NCBI GenBank assembly: GCA_003561715.1
Contig: PWVU01000047.1
Coordinates: forward strand, 1-8,582
Length of the DNA stretch: 8,582 bases
DNA from: Candidatus Kaiserbacteria bacterium
GTDB lineage: Bacteria; Patescibacteriota; Minisyncoccia; Phycocordibacterales; UBA12088
Reading direction: 5' to 3'
Position 1 is the first letter of the stretch, and the number at the start of each line of letters is the position of its first letter. The notes beneath the pieces were generated by a model, which had not been told where the DNA came from, did no database searches, and saw nothing but the letters and a program-made list of their open reading frames with translations. This document shows, piece by piece, positions 1 through 5,687 of the stretch. Position numbers and translations under genes: made by a program.

Positions 1-1
1 A

Positions 2-244
2 CCAACTTTGACCATAGGTAATGTCTCAATTGGGCAAGCACAGGTTGGAAACCCGGCTCATATTTCAGTAACATACTATGTGGTTGTTAAGACAGAAGAA
101 GGTAATGAGTTGTACTGGAATATCTCAGAAGGTTTATACGAAAAAGTCCAGATTGGTGACATTTTGGAAAAATCATCGGGTTCGCTGATACCAATGATTA
201 CTACCCCCACAGCAAGCACTTCGCCATCAACCTCTCAGTCGTAA
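2..244 (+). CDS. Hypothetical protein, C-terminal fragment
   Basis: The reading frame is open from the left edge (codons CCA ACT TTG ACC ATA) to a TAA at 242-244, so this is probably the C-terminal part of a longer protein. A TTG at 8-10 is the only nearby alternative start and has no ribosome binding site in the visible bases. The roughly 80 visible residues look beta-rich: a strand pair around YYVVVKTEEGNELYW, then a YEKVQIGD turn. A Ser/Thr/Pro-rich tail (TPTASTSPSTSQS) follows and is probably disordered. The alternation of strands with a GD turn is reminiscent of small beta-barrel domains such as DUF2500, but I cannot assign a family. It converges on the serine operon, whose last gene ends at 357. 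I see no signal peptide or membrane segment in the part present. Confidence 0.5.
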   Translation, partial: PTLTIGNVSIGQAQVGNPAHISVTYYVVVKTEEGNELYWNISEGLYEKVQIGDILEKSSGSLIPMITTPTASTSPSTSQS

Positions 245-312
245 TTGCCCAGCTGAGCGACATGTAGCAACCGCATTTGAAACTACCGCTTGTATGTGGT
301 TTGTAATGCAGT

Positions 313-335
313 AGGCAACTCGGCATTGCTTTTTC
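313..335 (+). terminator. Weak intrinsic terminator candidate after the left-edge gene
   Basis: AGGCAA (313-318) can pair with TTGCTT (326-331) around a 7-nt loop, with one G-T wobble, and a T run continues to 334. It lies 70 nt past the stop of the + strand gene. The stem is short and not GC-rich, so this is weak evidence. A wider inverted repeat, GTAATGC (303-309) with GCATTAC (342-348), encloses it and could enlarge the hairpin on either strand. The minus strand has no T run after its version. Confidence 0.3.
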
Positions 336-356
336 GACTGAGCATTACGCTTCCGC

Positions 357-677
357 TTACACCACCTCAACCGCATACACATCGATCGCCGGCTCTTCGT
401 AGGGATGCGCTTGTTTTATAGCTGAAAGCACTTCATGCAGAATGTCTGCGGTGCAAAATGATTCGATGCGCTCCTCGGCGACCTCTTCAAACGCACCCAC
501 CGCGCCGATCGCGGGATTCGCACCGACTTCCACCTTGAAGCGACCCACCCCTTTCACACTGAACGAACAGTGTGAGTAGTTGCCGATCTTCCCCGCACCG
601 GCATCCCCCATCGCCTTGCGCACGTTGTCCGTATACCCCTCGGGCACATTCACCACGATCTTATAGCGCTTTTCCAT
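357..677 (-). CDS. NIF3-insert / CutA-like domain protein (COG3323 type)
   Basis: This is a 106-residue stand-alone version of the domain that is inserted in many NIF3/YqfO-type dinuclear-metal proteins and resembles CutA and PII in fold. The family signatures are clear: GNYSHCSF at about residues 32-39, GVGRFKVEVGANPAIG at 43-58 (usual form GxFxPxxGAxPxIG), the E-rich EEVAEERIE at 64-72, and the C-terminal HPYEEPAIDVY at 91-101. The biochemical role of the free-standing family is not established; metal or small-molecule binding has been proposed from the fold. It is the last gene of the operon, 27 nt after serC. That gap contains its own -10-like TACACT seven bases before the ATG, so it may also be transcribed separately. 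The ATG at 675-677 gives the normal family length. Family assignment is confident; function is not. Confidence 0.85.
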   Translation of the reverse strand: MEKRYKIVVNVPEGYTDNVRKAMGDAGAGKIGNYSHCSFSVKGVGRFKVEVGANPAIGAVGAFEEVAEERIESFCTADILHEVLSAIKQAHPYEEPAIDVYAVEVV

Positions 678-690
678 AGAGTGAAGTGTA
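678..690 (-). promoter_or_regulatory. Extended -10 element directly before the COG3323 gene
   Basis: Read on the minus strand, TGC-TACACT is followed by exactly 7 nt and then the ATG at 677. The TG two bases upstream makes it an extended -10 type, and a poor -35 (TTGGAT) lies 18 nt further up. Transcription would begin at or next to the A of the ATG, giving a leaderless mRNA. No Shine-Dalgarno sequence is present. Confidence 0.4.
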
Positions 691-704
691 GCATTGCCAA
701 CACC

Positions 705-1787
705 CTATATCCAACTCAACAACCGATCGACATCCTCATCGGTTATTGCGGGAAAATTGGCAATGCGCAGGGTTGTATCTTTCAGCTCCGCGTAACCCTG
801 CCCGAGCACCATGCCGTGCTCCTTAGCTCTTTGGTGCGCATCGGCAATGGTGTCGCTTGCTCCGGCAATTGCAATAACCGTGGGTGAGCGATAGTTCGCG
901 TGTGGAATGTAGGGCGAGAAATGCGGATGATTTCCAAAGTGTTTATACAGTTGCTCCGCCTTTCGCATAGTTGCCGCATCAATAACTGAAAGCCCGCCTT
1001 CATGCAAAAACCGTGCAGAGCGTTTGGCGAGCAAATAGATACCGAGCATATTGGGCGTGTGCGGGGTCGGTCCGCGCCCGTGCTCCTGATGCTCCACAAG
1101 TTCAGACCAACTCCACATGCCGGCGATATTGCTCCCCTTCTCTGTCCGCGCACGCGCACGCGCCAGCACTTTAGGAGAAAGTATCAGCACGCCCAAGCCC
1201 GCCGGCAAGCCGAACGCTTTTTGCACCGAAAAGTACCAAATGTCGGCAAGCGTAAGATCGAGCTGTATCGCGCCTGCGCATGAGGTTACATCGACTGCAA
1301 TTAGCCCGTCTGTTTGCCTCCGCAATTGTTCCAACTCAGCGTGCGTCCATGCTGAACCATTGCTACTCTCGCTATAGCAGACGGTGATCAACTCAGCGCC
1401 CGGATCAATAATGGTTGGAAAATGTGGATCTTCACCTTTCAGATCGACTCGGTATTCGAGAGCGTCTTTACCAAGCACGCGCGATGCATAGACGGCCTTT
1501 GCTGAGAATGCACCGGTCACCACATGTGCGCATTTTTCATCAACAACGTTTGCGATCATACTATGCCAGGCGCTTGATGCGGAGTCGGTGTAGAGCACTG
1601 CATAGTCGTCCGGTACACCGAGATACGCGCGCAGGTTTTCGATGCTCTGGTTCGCAATTGCAACGAACTCGCGACTGCGATGGGAAAGCTCAAGAATGCC
1701 CCCTACCATTGCGATCTCAATATCACGATAGACAGCATCATCGATCTTCGATGGTCCAGGAATAAAAGAAAGTGGTCGCTCGGTCAT
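705..1787 (-). CDS. serC: Phosphoserine aminotransferase
   Basis: A PLP-dependent class V aminotransferase of 360 residues, the usual length for SerC. It transfers the amino group of glutamate to 3-phosphohydroxypyruvate, forming O-phosphoserine, in the cytosol. Visible signatures are the N-terminal FIPGPSKI (8-15), SHRSREF (35-41), the cofactor aspartate in IAVDVTS (D166), the Schiff-base lysine in SVQKAFGLPAG (K190), TPHTPN (241-246), and RIANFPAI near the C-terminus with a probable substrate-binding arginine (R341). It starts 9 nt after serA, with serB just upstream, so the substrate and product enzymes are neighbours; this context supports SerC over other class V enzymes such as alanine-glyoxylate aminotransferase. 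The ATG at 1785-1787 has no Shine-Dalgarno sequence. It may depend on coupling to serA or on a weak ACTAAT eight bases before the ATG. Confidence 0.93.
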   Translation of the reverse strand: MTERPLSFIPGPSKIDDAVYRDIEIAMVGGILELSHRSREFVAIANQSIENLRAYLGVPDDYAVLYTDSASSAWHSMIANVVDEKCAHVVTGAFSAKAVYASRVLGKDALEYRVDLKGEDPHFPTIIDPGAELITVCYSESSNGSAWTHAELEQLRRQTDGLIAVDVTSCAGAIQLDLTLADIWYFSVQKAFGLPAGLGVLILSPKVLARARARTEKGSNIAGMWSWSELVEHQEHGRGPTPHTPNMLGIYLLAKRSARFLHEGGLSVIDAATMRKAEQLYKHFGNHPHFSPYIPHANYRSPTVIAIAGASDTIADAHQRAKEHGMVLGQGYAELKDTTLRIANFPAITDEDVDRLLSWI

Positions 1788-1796
1788 ACGTACGAA

Positions 1797-3035
1797 TTAG
1801 TGAAGAATGCGGGTACGGATAGAACCCGAGAGCGCTTGGATCTCATCGCGATACCGGCGCACTTCCTCAGCCGAAGTTGATTTCTCAATATCAATGACCA
1901 CATAGCCGATGTTGGCTTGGGTTTGCAGAAATTGTCCGGTGATATTTACGCCGCCTGCCGAGAGCACTTGATTGATCGCGCTCATCATACCCGGCACATT
2001 TTGATGAATGTTGAGCAAGCGATGTGCGTTTTCGTGAGGCGGCAGAGCGACCGCAGGAAAATTGACCGCTCCGGTTGTCGAACCATTATCCGAATAGGTG
2101 ATGATCTTTTCTGCGACTTCAAGCCCGATATTGGATTGTGCCTCTTGTGTGCTTCCTGCGACATGCGGCGTAAGCAGTACCGAGTCGTACCCACAGAGCG
2201 GTGAGATAAACGTCTCACCATTCTGCTCGGGCTCCTCGGGAAACACATCAAGCGCCGCACCCGCAACGTGCCCTGAATCAAGTGCGTGTGTCAGTGCGTC
2301 GATATCAATGATACTGCCGCGCGCGTAGTTGATGATACGCACACCCGACTTCATATTTGAAAGCGCTCGTTCATCCACCATTCCCTTCGTTTGCGGTGTT
2401 TCGGGTACGTGGTAGGTAATGATATCCGCCTGTGTGTACAGCTCTTCTATATGCGCAACACAGCGTGCATTGCCATGCGCAAGCTTGGTTGCGGTATCAT
2501 AGAACAGCACGCGCATACCAAGCGCATCGGCAAGCACCGACACCTGTGAACCAATGTTGCCGTAGCCAACAATTCCGAGCGTCTTGCCCCGCACTTCATA
2601 AGAATCCTCTGCGCTCTTGTGCCACTGCCCGCGATGCATCTGCGCATTTTTGCCAGGCAAATCGCGCATCAAAGAAATGATCGCCGAAATAGTCAACTCA
2701 GCCACACTGCGCGTGTTGGAGAACGGCGCATTAAAGACCGGAATGCCCAAGGAGCGCGCCGCCTCCAAATCGACCTGATTGGTGCCGATACAAAAACACC
2801 CGATACCGATAAGCTTTGGTGCTTTTGCCAGCAGAGCTGCATCGAGCTTGGTGCGGGAGCGAATGCCCACAAACCGAGCTTCCGCAAGGAGCGCCTCAAG
2901 CTCTGCCGGCTCGGGGCTATGGCTGAGTGTAGTAATAGAGGTATACCCCGCCCCACGCAATCGCTCAACCGCCGTGTCGGCGATGTTTTCAAGCAATACG
3001 ATCGTGACGTCTTCTTTGGGTAGGGACAGCTCCAT
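1797..3035 (-). CDS. serA: D-3-phosphoglycerate dehydrogenase, ACT-domain type
   Basis: A 412-residue NAD-dependent dehydrogenase that oxidises 3-phosphoglycerate to 3-phosphohydroxypyruvate, the entry step of serine synthesis. It is colinear, as I recall that protein, with the short E. coli-type SerA (410 residues). The Rossmann motif GYGNIG is at 157-162 with the NAD-binding acidic residue D180. Catalytic residues are R239 (NYARGS), E268 (DVFPEEP) and H291 (LLTPHVAGST). The substrate region has CFCIGTNQVDL (80-90) and FNAPFSNTRSVAEL (101-114). A C-terminal ACT domain (about 335-412) keeps H344, N346 and N364, which correspond to the serine-binding effector residues of the E. coli enzyme, so feedback inhibition by L-serine is likely. 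It lies 9 nt from both serB and serC. The ATG at 3033-3035 fits the family N-terminus and has no Shine-Dalgarno sequence. Confidence 0.96.
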   Translation of the reverse strand: MELSLPKEDVTIVLLENIADTAVERLRGAGYTSITTLSHSPEPAELEALLAEARFVGIRSRTKLDAALLAKAPKLIGIGCFCIGTNQVDLEAARSLGIPVFNAPFSNTRSVAELTISAIISLMRDLPGKNAQMHRGQWHKSAEDSYEVRGKTLGIVGYGNIGSQVSVLADALGMRVLFYDTATKLAHGNARCVAHIEELYTQADIITYHVPETPQTKGMVDERALSNMKSGVRIINYARGSIIDIDALTHALDSGHVAGAALDVFPEEPEQNGETFISPLCGYDSVLLTPHVAGSTQEAQSNIGLEVAEKIITYSDNGSTTGAVNFPAVALPPHENAHRLLNIHQNVPGMMSAINQVLSAGGVNITGQFLQTQANIGYVVIDIEKSTSAEEVRRYRDEIQALSGSIRTRILH

Positions 3036-3049
3036 AGAGGAGCACTATA
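3036..3049 (-). promoter_or_regulatory. -10-like TATAGT overlapping the serB stop, before serA
   Basis: On the minus strand TATAGT (3049-3044) contains the TAG stop of serB and stands 8 nt before the serA ATG. It is a 5 of 6 match to TATAAT at a distance suited to a leaderless internal transcript. No good -35 is visible, only a TTTTCT inside serB. The bases between (GCTCCTCT) are the opposite of a Shine-Dalgarno sequence. Confidence 0.35.
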
Positions 3050-3725
3050 CCGCGACTTCAGAAAAAAGAAAATCGCGCAGTTCACTGGTCGTATATGCAA
3101 CACGAGGCGCACGCTCAAGGATGACTGTACGCGCTTTATTGCCGGCAAAGCCGCAGAAGTGGTCGACCGCGTCGCTTTCAAACGCGGCGAGATCATTCGC
3201 CCCATCGCCAACCATGACGTACGGACGCGGAGGCGCATTCTTTCTGACGATCGCCTCAATGACCGGTGATTTACCGAAGTCGGTAAAGCAAGGATTGTCG
3301 GTATCGACACCGGTAAGTACACCGCTCTGGTCGGTCGTATATGTATTCGCCCACACATTGTCCGCATGCACACCAAGCAACTTTGCAACCGGCAGTATGC
3401 TTGTTTTGAATCCCCCGCTAATGATGTAGACTTCGTGCCCGCGCTCGATCAGCTCGGCACACAACTCGGCCATCCTTGGTGTAATGTGTTCGCACAATTC
3501 TTTGCCGATCGCTTCAAAATGCTGATGCGTGACCGGCGCGACCGCCAGGCGCTGTCTGACCGACTCGGTGAACGGGATCGCGCCCTCCATCCCTTTGTCG
3601 GTAATCGCCGCAACCGCTTCGGTCTGCTCAATACGATCAGGCGAGTCAGCAAGCGCCAGCGCGATCACCTCATCCAGCGATTCTTTGCTTACGAGAGTGG
3701 AGTCGAAGTCGAAGAAAATGGTCAT
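3045..3725 (-). CDS. serB: Phosphoserine phosphatase (HAD family)
   Basis: A 226-residue haloacid-dehalogenase-type phosphatase that removes phosphate from O-phosphoserine, the last step of serine synthesis. All four HAD motifs are visible: DFDST with nucleophile D6 and acid-base D8; ISGG at 102-105 (motif II serine S103); K152 (motif III); and GDGAND at 173-178 for Mg binding. The cap between motifs I and II is helical (about 12-80), as in SerB. The frame stays open for some 90 codons upstream, but the first ATG giving the family N-terminus (MTIFFDFDST) is at 3723-3725 and the upstream translation looks like noise. It is the first gene of the serB-serA-serC operon. Other HAD phosphatases share the motifs; the operon context makes SerB the best call. 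There is no N-terminal ACT domain. Confidence 0.92.
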   Translation of the reverse strand: MTIFFDFDSTLVSKESLDEVIALALADSPDRIEQTEAVAAITDKGMEGAIPFTESVRQRLAVAPVTHQHFEAIGKELCEHITPRMAELCAELIERGHEVYIISGGFKTSILPVAKLLGVHADNVWANTYTTDQSGVLTGVDTDNPCFTDFGKSPVIEAIVRKNAPPRPYVMVGDGANDLAAFESDAVDHFCGFAGNKARTVILERAPRVAYTTSELRDFLFSEVAV

Positions 3726-3761
3726 ATGTACAAGTATACTGTATGAACGCGAGGCGATTGA
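3726..3761 (-). promoter_or_regulatory. serB operon promoter with a palindromic -10
   Basis: TATACT (3738-3733 on the minus strand) lies exactly 7 nt before the serB ATG, which predicts a transcript starting at or next to the ATG. A weak -35 (TCAATC or TTCAAT) is 17-18 nt further up. The -10 sits in the perfect palindrome AGTATACT (3733-3740), so the + strand also carries TATACT (3735-3740), which could drive transcription toward the possible small gene at 3774. No Shine-Dalgarno sequence precedes serB. Confidence 0.5.
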
Positions 3762-3773
3762 AATGATAACAAA

Positions 3774-3911
3774 ATGTTCAATGGTGATCCAATTACACGT
3801 CTTTATTGGACAAGGACGTGTGTAGGCGAAACAAGGGTCACCATTAAAGCCGTGACCAAGGAAGGCTTGATCAAGGCAGTAGATGCCCTGAAACAAGTTA
3901 AGGAGGAATGA
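3774..3911 (+). CDS. Possible small protein of 45 residues, or a gene remnant
   Basis: An ATG-to-TGA frame encodes 45 residues. The second half (TRVTIKAVTKEGLIKAV, then DALKQVKEE) has natural-looking codons and a strand-then-amphipathic-helix pattern like the last unit of a ferredoxin-like or ACT domain. I do not recognise a family. The first half is less convincing. A competing ATG at 3763-3765 has GAGG eight bases before it but enters another frame that stops at 3825, so the locus could be a frameshifted remnant. In favour of a real gene, a + strand TATACT lies at 3735-3740 and an inverted repeat able to terminate transcription follows the TGA by 17 nt. It would be divergent to serB and convergent to glnA. 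Its length and lack of a recognised homologue keep confidence low. Confidence 0.35.
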   Translation: MFNGDPITRLYWTRTCVGETRVTIKAVTKEGLIKAVDALKQVKEE

Positions 3912-3928
3912 TCTTTTCGACCTCGGAA

Positions 3929-3954
3929 AACAAGACCTCGTCCGAGGTCTTGTT
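3929..3954. terminator. Terminator hairpin between glnA and 3911, possibly bidirectional
   Basis: A perfect 12-bp inverted repeat, AACAAGACCTCG (3929-3940) with CGAGGTCTTGTT (3943-3954), has a 2-nt centre, so the innermost pairs open to form the loop. Read on the minus strand, the 3' arm runs into a short U tract (TTGTTTTCC), fitting termination of glnA, which ends at 4006. On the + strand the tail (TTGTTGTGT) is poorer but could serve the small ORF ending at 3911. A second copy of the arm, GACCTCGG (3919-3926), could pair with CCGAGGTC (3942-3949) instead. Confidence 0.8.
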
Positions 3955-4005
3955 GTGTACTGAGATATACAACCAACCAGTAAGATATGAGCCACCGATT
4001 CGCCA

Positions 4006-5445
4006 TCAAAACCTACTCCATAGCACCTGATTGGTCACCTCGTGATGATAGATCACTTCACCGGTCTTGACCATGTCACCCAACTCTTTCGGACTGCGAT
4101 CAGCGACTGCTTGCTTAAAGGAAAGATACTTATCTTTCGCCTCCGCACCCAACATACTTTCAACAAATGAGCTCTGTTTGTAGAGTCGTATTGCATCGTG
4201 GATGGTACCCGGCAAAAAGCGCACGCGCTCTCGTTTGGTCGTATCTTTTTCAAGTTCGTCACCCTCAAAACCGGTCTTCAAAATAGCAAGCGCCGCAAGA
4301 TATGGATTGGCGTCCGGCGCAACAGAGCGTATCTCAATGCGCGCAGACTTCTCATTCGCCATCGGTATGCGAATCATCGAACCGCGATCGCGTGACGATA
4401 CTTTGATCTGATTCGGCGCCTCATAGTTGGGGTCGAGTCGTCGGTAGGCATTCACGCTTGAATTGAGTATCAAGCTGATCTCCGGCGCATGATTGAGAAT
4501 ACGCGATATCATACCCCATGCAACCTTTGAAAGTCCTTCTTCCCCTTTTGCATCATAAAAGATATTGGTGCCATTCTTTGCGAGCGAAACGTTCAAGTGC
4601 ATGCCGTTCCCATTGATACCCATCGCGGGTTTTGGCAAAAATGTCGCGGTCATATCCATGGTCTCCGCAACCTGTCTGCACACCAGCTTATACAGCTGTA
4701 TATTGTCGCACGCACGCAGTATCGGCATATACGAAAAATTCAACTCAAACTGTGATGGCGCAACTTCAGGGTGATCTTTTTCGTTTTTGAATGCCATGGC
4801 ACGCTGCACCTCTGCGGCGCGATCAATAAAACGCTTAAGTGTATCAAGCGGCAATGAATGATAGTAGCCCCCCGATGAGATCAGCTTAAAGGGCTCCTGC
4901 TCGGTAAAGCGCTGTTCCGCATCCGTCCCTGCGACCAAAAATCCTTCTACCTCAGCGGCAAGATGCGGTTCGCCCAGTTTCTTTTTCGCAAGCTCATCGA
5001 CATACGTCCTGAGCTGTGCACGAAAGTCGGTATGGTACGGCACGTGATCTCTATCAAGCACCTCAGCGAACATGATCACCTTACCCGAGCCAAAGACATC
5101 CGCAGGCACCAAACGCATACTTGTCCAATCGGCACGAAGGCGCAGATCGGATTCTCCCAGATCACTAAACCCGCGTATGGAGGAGCCATCGAACGTGAGA
5201 TTGGCATACGCATCGACAAAGAACGACTTATCATAGTCAAGCATATGAAAGCGCCCTTCGATGTTCGAGAAACAGAGCGTGACCGCTTTAATGGCTTTTT
5301 CTTTCTTCAAAAACGCCAGATATTCTTTTTCGATCTCTGCGGGAGTTTTTGCTTGACTCTTTGCAAGCATCTCCAGATTACGTTCTTCCAATTCGTCGTA
5401 CGTCATCTCTAGAAACTGTGCAAGGGGTGCGGATGTTGCTTTCAT
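4006..5445 (-). CDS. glnA: Glutamine synthetase, type I, divergent
   Basis: A 479-residue glutamine synthetase that makes glutamine from glutamate, ammonium and ATP; the family forms dodecamers. The conserved sites are visible: FDGSSIRGFSDLGESDLRL at 85-103, metal-binding glutamates in EVEGF (165, 167), HPEVAPSQFELNF (225-237; E227, E234), NGNGMHLNVSL (278-288, catalytic-site H283), the ATP/substrate arginine in NAYRRLDPNYEAP (332-344), and SARIEIRSV (367-375). The adenylylation-loop tyrosine motif (NLYDLP in E. coli) is absent, so control by adenylylation is not expected. The N-terminus carries roughly 40 extra residues, charged and helical, before the usual beta-grasp. The gene is monocistronic by appearance: AT-rich promoter DNA lies upstream and a terminator downstream. 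The ATG at 5443-5445 has no Shine-Dalgarno sequence. GS-like gamma-glutamylpolyamine ligases are a less likely alternative because the core motifs fit GlnA. Confidence 0.9.
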   Translation of the reverse strand: MKATSAPLAQFLEMTYDELEERNLEMLAKSQAKTPAEIEKEYLAFLKKEKAIKAVTLCFSNIEGRFHMLDYDKSFFVDAYANLTFDGSSIRGFSDLGESDLRLRADWTSMRLVPADVFGSGKVIMFAEVLDRDHVPYHTDFRAQLRTYVDELAKKKLGEPHLAAEVEGFLVAGTDAEQRFTEQEPFKLISSGGYYHSLPLDTLKRFIDRAAEVQRAMAFKNEKDHPEVAPSQFELNFSYMPILRACDNIQLYKLVCRQVAETMDMTATFLPKPAMGINGNGMHLNVSLAKNGTNIFYDAKGEEGLSKVAWGMISRILNHAPEISLILNSSVNAYRRLDPNYEAPNQIKVSSRDRGSMIRIPMANEKSARIEIRSVAPDANPYLAALAILKTGFEGDELEKDTTKRERVRFLPGTIHDAIRLYKQSSFVESMLGAEAKDKYLSFKQAVADRSPKELGDMVKTGEVIYHHEVTNQVLWSRF

Positions 5446-5458
5446 ACTTTAAAGTATT
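5446..5458 (-). promoter_or_regulatory. glnA -10 candidates immediately before the ATG
   Basis: On the minus strand the start codon is preceded by AAATACTTTAAAGT. This offers AATACT 7 nt before the ATG, or TACTTT 5 nt before it. Both distances fit a leaderless mRNA. No Shine-Dalgarno sequence is present and no good -35 can be picked from the AT-rich upstream DNA. Confidence 0.35.
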
Positions 5459-5478
5459 TAAATAAATAACTAAACTAA

Positions 5479-5523
5479 AATATACTATATGTACTATAAA
5501 TATAGTATGTTTTATAGTATATT
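5479..5523. repeat. Nested AT-rich inverted repeat upstream of glnA
   Basis: A perfect 11-bp inverted repeat, AATATACTATA (5479-5489) with TATAGTATATT (5513-5523), encloses a second perfect 7-bp pair, TACTATA (5492-5498) with TATAGTA (5501-5507). There are thus two copies of TACTATA and two of TATAGTA within 45 bp. The position, 34-78 nt upstream of the glnA start, fits an operator for a dimeric regulator or a cruciform. It does not match the GlnR/TnrA site pattern as I know it. AT-richness raises the chance of accidental palindromes. Confidence 0.5.
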
Positions 5524-5687
5524 CAATAATATATATTTCAACAAGCGTGTATATGTCTGCTCGCCAATAAGGGGCAATCCTACTCGTCTATCACACTTAC
5601 CCATCACGAGCTTGCATCTGGAATTACTGTATATACAGAAATCACTGGCAGACCGTACTTACCCCGCATTAGTCTATATATTGCACA
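5524..5687. other. Intergenic stretch without a convincing gene
   Basis: Between the inverted repeat and the stop of the histidine phosphatase I find no gene, tRNA or clear terminator. A + strand frame running through it is AT-rich, has no family resemblance and overlaps the repeat, so it was not called. The only feature noted is the perfect 12-bp palindrome CTGTATATACAG at 5627-5638. Confidence 0.5.

Noticed and set aside
303..348. Mobile-element terminal repeats (GTAATGC/GCATTAC)
   Set aside because: The arms are only 7 bp apart by 32 nt, with no transposase or target duplication. A local hairpin is the simpler reading.
3726..3995. N-terminal extension of serB in the long open frame
   Set aside because: The added residues have no family similarity, cross the glnA terminator and the palindromic promoter, and the internal ATG at 3725 gives the exact SerB N-terminus.
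5627..5638. CTGTATATACAG as a LexA (SOS) box
   Set aside because: It has the CTGT and ACAG halves but only 4 bp between them, whereas the E. coli box has 8. No SOS-type gene follows it.
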